Source: Ceratotherium simum simum (Eukaryota; Chordata; Mammalia; Perissodactyla; Rhinocerotidae). Taken from it: a stretch of 64,000 nt of DNA. The position numbers and the translations under genes are program-made. Below the pieces are notes generated by a model. That model was not told the origin of the DNA and did not search any database. It saw only the letters and a program-made list of their open reading frames with translations. The stretch spans positions 1,359,527 to 1,423,526 of the forward strand of contig NW_004454210.1 in the NCBI RefSeq assembly GCF_000283155.1, read 5' to 3'. Shown in pieces: positions 61,961-64,000 of the stretch (within the stretch, counting starts at the first letter, position 1; every line of letters begins with the position of its first letter).

Positions 61961-62960
61961 CACCTTCATTTTTGAAGGATATTTTCGTTAGAGATAAAAT
62001 TCTAGGTTAATGTATTTTTTCTTCAATACTTTAAACATGTCATTCCATTGTCTTCAGTTTTCATTGTTTCTGATAAGTCAGTTGTATTCTGATTGTTCTT
62101 ACCCTGAATATAACGTGTGTCATTCTTCTAACTGCTCTTAATATTTTTCCTTTATTGTTGAGTTTGTGCAGTGTGCAGATGAGGGTTTTTTGATTGCATG
62201 TGTTTCAGTTTTTATCCTTCTTTGGGTTTATCGAGCCTCTTGGATTTCTAGTTTGAAATCTTTTATTAATTTTGGGAAATTCTGTATCTCTTCACATTTT
62301 TTTCTGCCCCATATTTTGCCTCTTTTCCTTCTGGGAATCCTATTACCCATCTGTCATACTGTTAGATATTGACTCATTGGTCTCTGATCCTTTTTTCTGC
62401 ACTTTTATAGTCTGATTTCATTAGTGCTTTCTTCTGGTGAGTTTTAGTCTGCTTTTAAGAATATCCAATAAATTCCTCATTTCAGATATTATAATTTTCA
62501 ATAGTAGGATTTCTATTTGATTCTTTTTAGAGTTTTTATTTCTCTGCTGAAATTGTCTACATTTTTCTCTCATTTCATCTTCTAAATTCTTTACATATTT
62601 ATAGTTGTTATTTTAAAGTTTTTGTCTGCTGATTTTGACAACTAGATCATCTGTGGGTCTGCCTCTATTGCTGTTAATTCTCCTTATTATGAGTTACTTT
62701 TTTTTTACTTTTTTACGCATCTCATGATTTTTGATTTTTTTGCTTTTCCTGCAGGGCTCTGAGATTTCAGCACTTTGAGGCTCTAGATCTCCCTGTGTTT
62801 TCCAGTGCCATCTGTGTCTTCCCACATGTTACTTACTCAGTTATTGACCTGTGAGCAGAGGTGGGGAATGAGGCAGTAATTGGAAGGTGGGGATAACTAG
62901 GTTTGTGTTTAGGATATCTCTAGATTCCAATCCTGCATACCAGCCTAAGTGTCAGTATTA

Positions 62961-64000
62961 AAAATTTGGCTGGTTTCTTCTTGTTCCAACAATGTTCCTC
63001 TATCTAAGGCAGGCTTATCCTTCTTCTTACCTGTGACCCAGACTTGACAACTGTCCCTAGCAGACTTGACAACTGTCCCTAGTGAGGATAGTGGATGCCA
63101 TTCTCTGCTAACCTTGAGAAGGGGTTGTCTCTTTCTGGTACTTTGTTTGTTTAGATTTTTTTTACATCCACATCTCTCATATATTTTTAAAGAAAAAAAT
63201 ACATATATTTACTTTTTTGTATGTATTTTTATTGTTGTTATTGGTATGGTAAGAGCAATGGTCTTTTGTGGCCATCTACAACATAACTAGAATTGAAATT
63301 TCTTTTTCCTCTTTGAATTTTGTTTTTAAAAATTTCTTTCAGCTTTGACATTCATTGCTGAAACATTAACATGGAGGAAAAGTAGCCTCAAATCTGATGG
63401 CTACTGTGTGTGTGTGTGGAGGGAGGGGGTACACAATTAAAGAAAGAAATTTTAAGGAATCTTTGGTTCAGTAACACTTGTGTGCATATGTGACTATTTT
63501 GGGGAGGAGGAACAAGTTTAGCAGGAAGAATTAGGCTACTGATGACCATTAAAACTAAGGAATACAAAGGTCTTTTAGTTTATAAACTACTCAGTGATTT
63601 CTAAGATCAGTGATTTTTCATCCCTTACAAGAAGGACTTTCTGGAATTTAATTATCTTTAGTATCTGGAAATCTTGCTAAACTTTATTGTTTGTCCTTAT
63701 TCTCTGATTTTTATACTTGCATCCCTTCAATATCTTCTTTGTGATGATACTGAGTAGCTTATTAAGTTGTTAAGGATTTTTAAATTTCCTTAAGCTTTGG
63801 GCCTTTGTAGACTAAATATTAATGTTCCATTCTGAGATCCATAAAACTCAGGAGTTCAGGGAGAGAATTGTTAAAATCTTATATATTGTGTTCTGTTTTC
63901 ATTTGTTTGGCACTGTGCATTCAGGTCTAAACAGCATTGTTTAGTTAATTTAAACTTGTTATTTTCAATGGTGGCCTTTTATATTGGCTGAATTTATATA
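62961..64000. other. unassigned sequence, no gene seen
   Basis: No recognised repeat family. Contains a perfect 22-bp tandem duplication at 63039-63082 and a short TG run at about 63404-63418. Its open frame 63066-63290 has no motif. Confidence 0.4.
63039..63082. repeat. perfect 22-bp tandem duplication
   Basis: The unit (starting CAGACTTGACAACTGT, ending CCCTAG) is present twice head to tail, at 63039-63060 and 63061-63082, without mismatch. Confidence 0.97.

Larger units (their letters stand above)
59045..62960 (-). mobile_element. old L1M block, antisense, with two ERE inserts
   Basis: 59045-59400 is an L1M5-type 3' end. 59420-60830 is an L1MC/MD-type 3'UTR ('aatttatagaaaactttcaagg'-like start, 'ggtatcctgtagaatgtccttcaatctgg', 'cttttattggagaatggtatttagaaatcaagatctgg'). 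60870-61560 is antisense ORF2-like. 61580-62750 is ORF1-side L1M/HAL1-like ('tctgataagtcagttgtattctgattg'). All frames are broken. ERE 14 and 15 are inserted in it. Confidence 0.75.

Overview
This window is vertebrate, almost certainly mammalian, nuclear DNA. The clearest lineage marker is a set of 15 tRNA-derived SINEs whose sense strand opens with a 'ggggccggcc' head and closes with 'ttagctcagggctaatcttcctca' style ends. I recognise these as ERE (equine repetitive element) SINEs, which occur across Perissodactyla, so the source is a horse-like, rhinoceros or tapir genome. Species cannot be fixed from the sequence alone. A run of exactly 100 N at 16733-16832 shows a draft assembly gap.

I find no intact protein-coding gene, no rRNA or tRNA gene, no CpG-island promoter and no CRISPR or bacterial feature. 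Nearly all open frames are short and fall in SINEs or decayed L1s. The exceptions are two adjacent reading frames of an L1 ORF2, on the minus strand at 32126-34242. They belong to a fairly recent, 5'-truncated L1 and are separated by a frameshift.

Layout: 0-10 kb is mostly old sequence (L2-like, MIR, a hAT-like remnant) with two ERE SINEs and a repeat-poor stretch at 2.5-6.4 kb. 10-14.4 kb is an antisense L1 block with three EREs in or beside it. 14.4-21 kb is largely unassigned, with antisense L1 at 16.9-18.6 kb. 21-24.3 kb holds the only large sense L1 block, split by a MER5A element. 24.5-27 kb has an L2 and a MIR. At 27.1-30.1 kb an L1 block splits a hAT MITE in two. At 31.6-35 kb the younger L1 sits inside an older L1. 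35-45.6 kb is repeat-poor, with scattered MIR, L2 and two EREs and one splice-bounded open frame on the minus strand. 45.6-48.6 kb and 53-63 kb are antisense L1 blocks carrying EREs, with L2 and MIR between them.

The strongest general pattern is the orientation of L1: by eye about 20 kb is antisense and about 3 kb sense. That would fit an intron of a gene transcribed on the + strand, but no exon is proven. The window records layered retrotransposition (L2 and MIR, then hAT MITEs and old L1, then younger L1 and ERE). I do not see a novel functional system in it.
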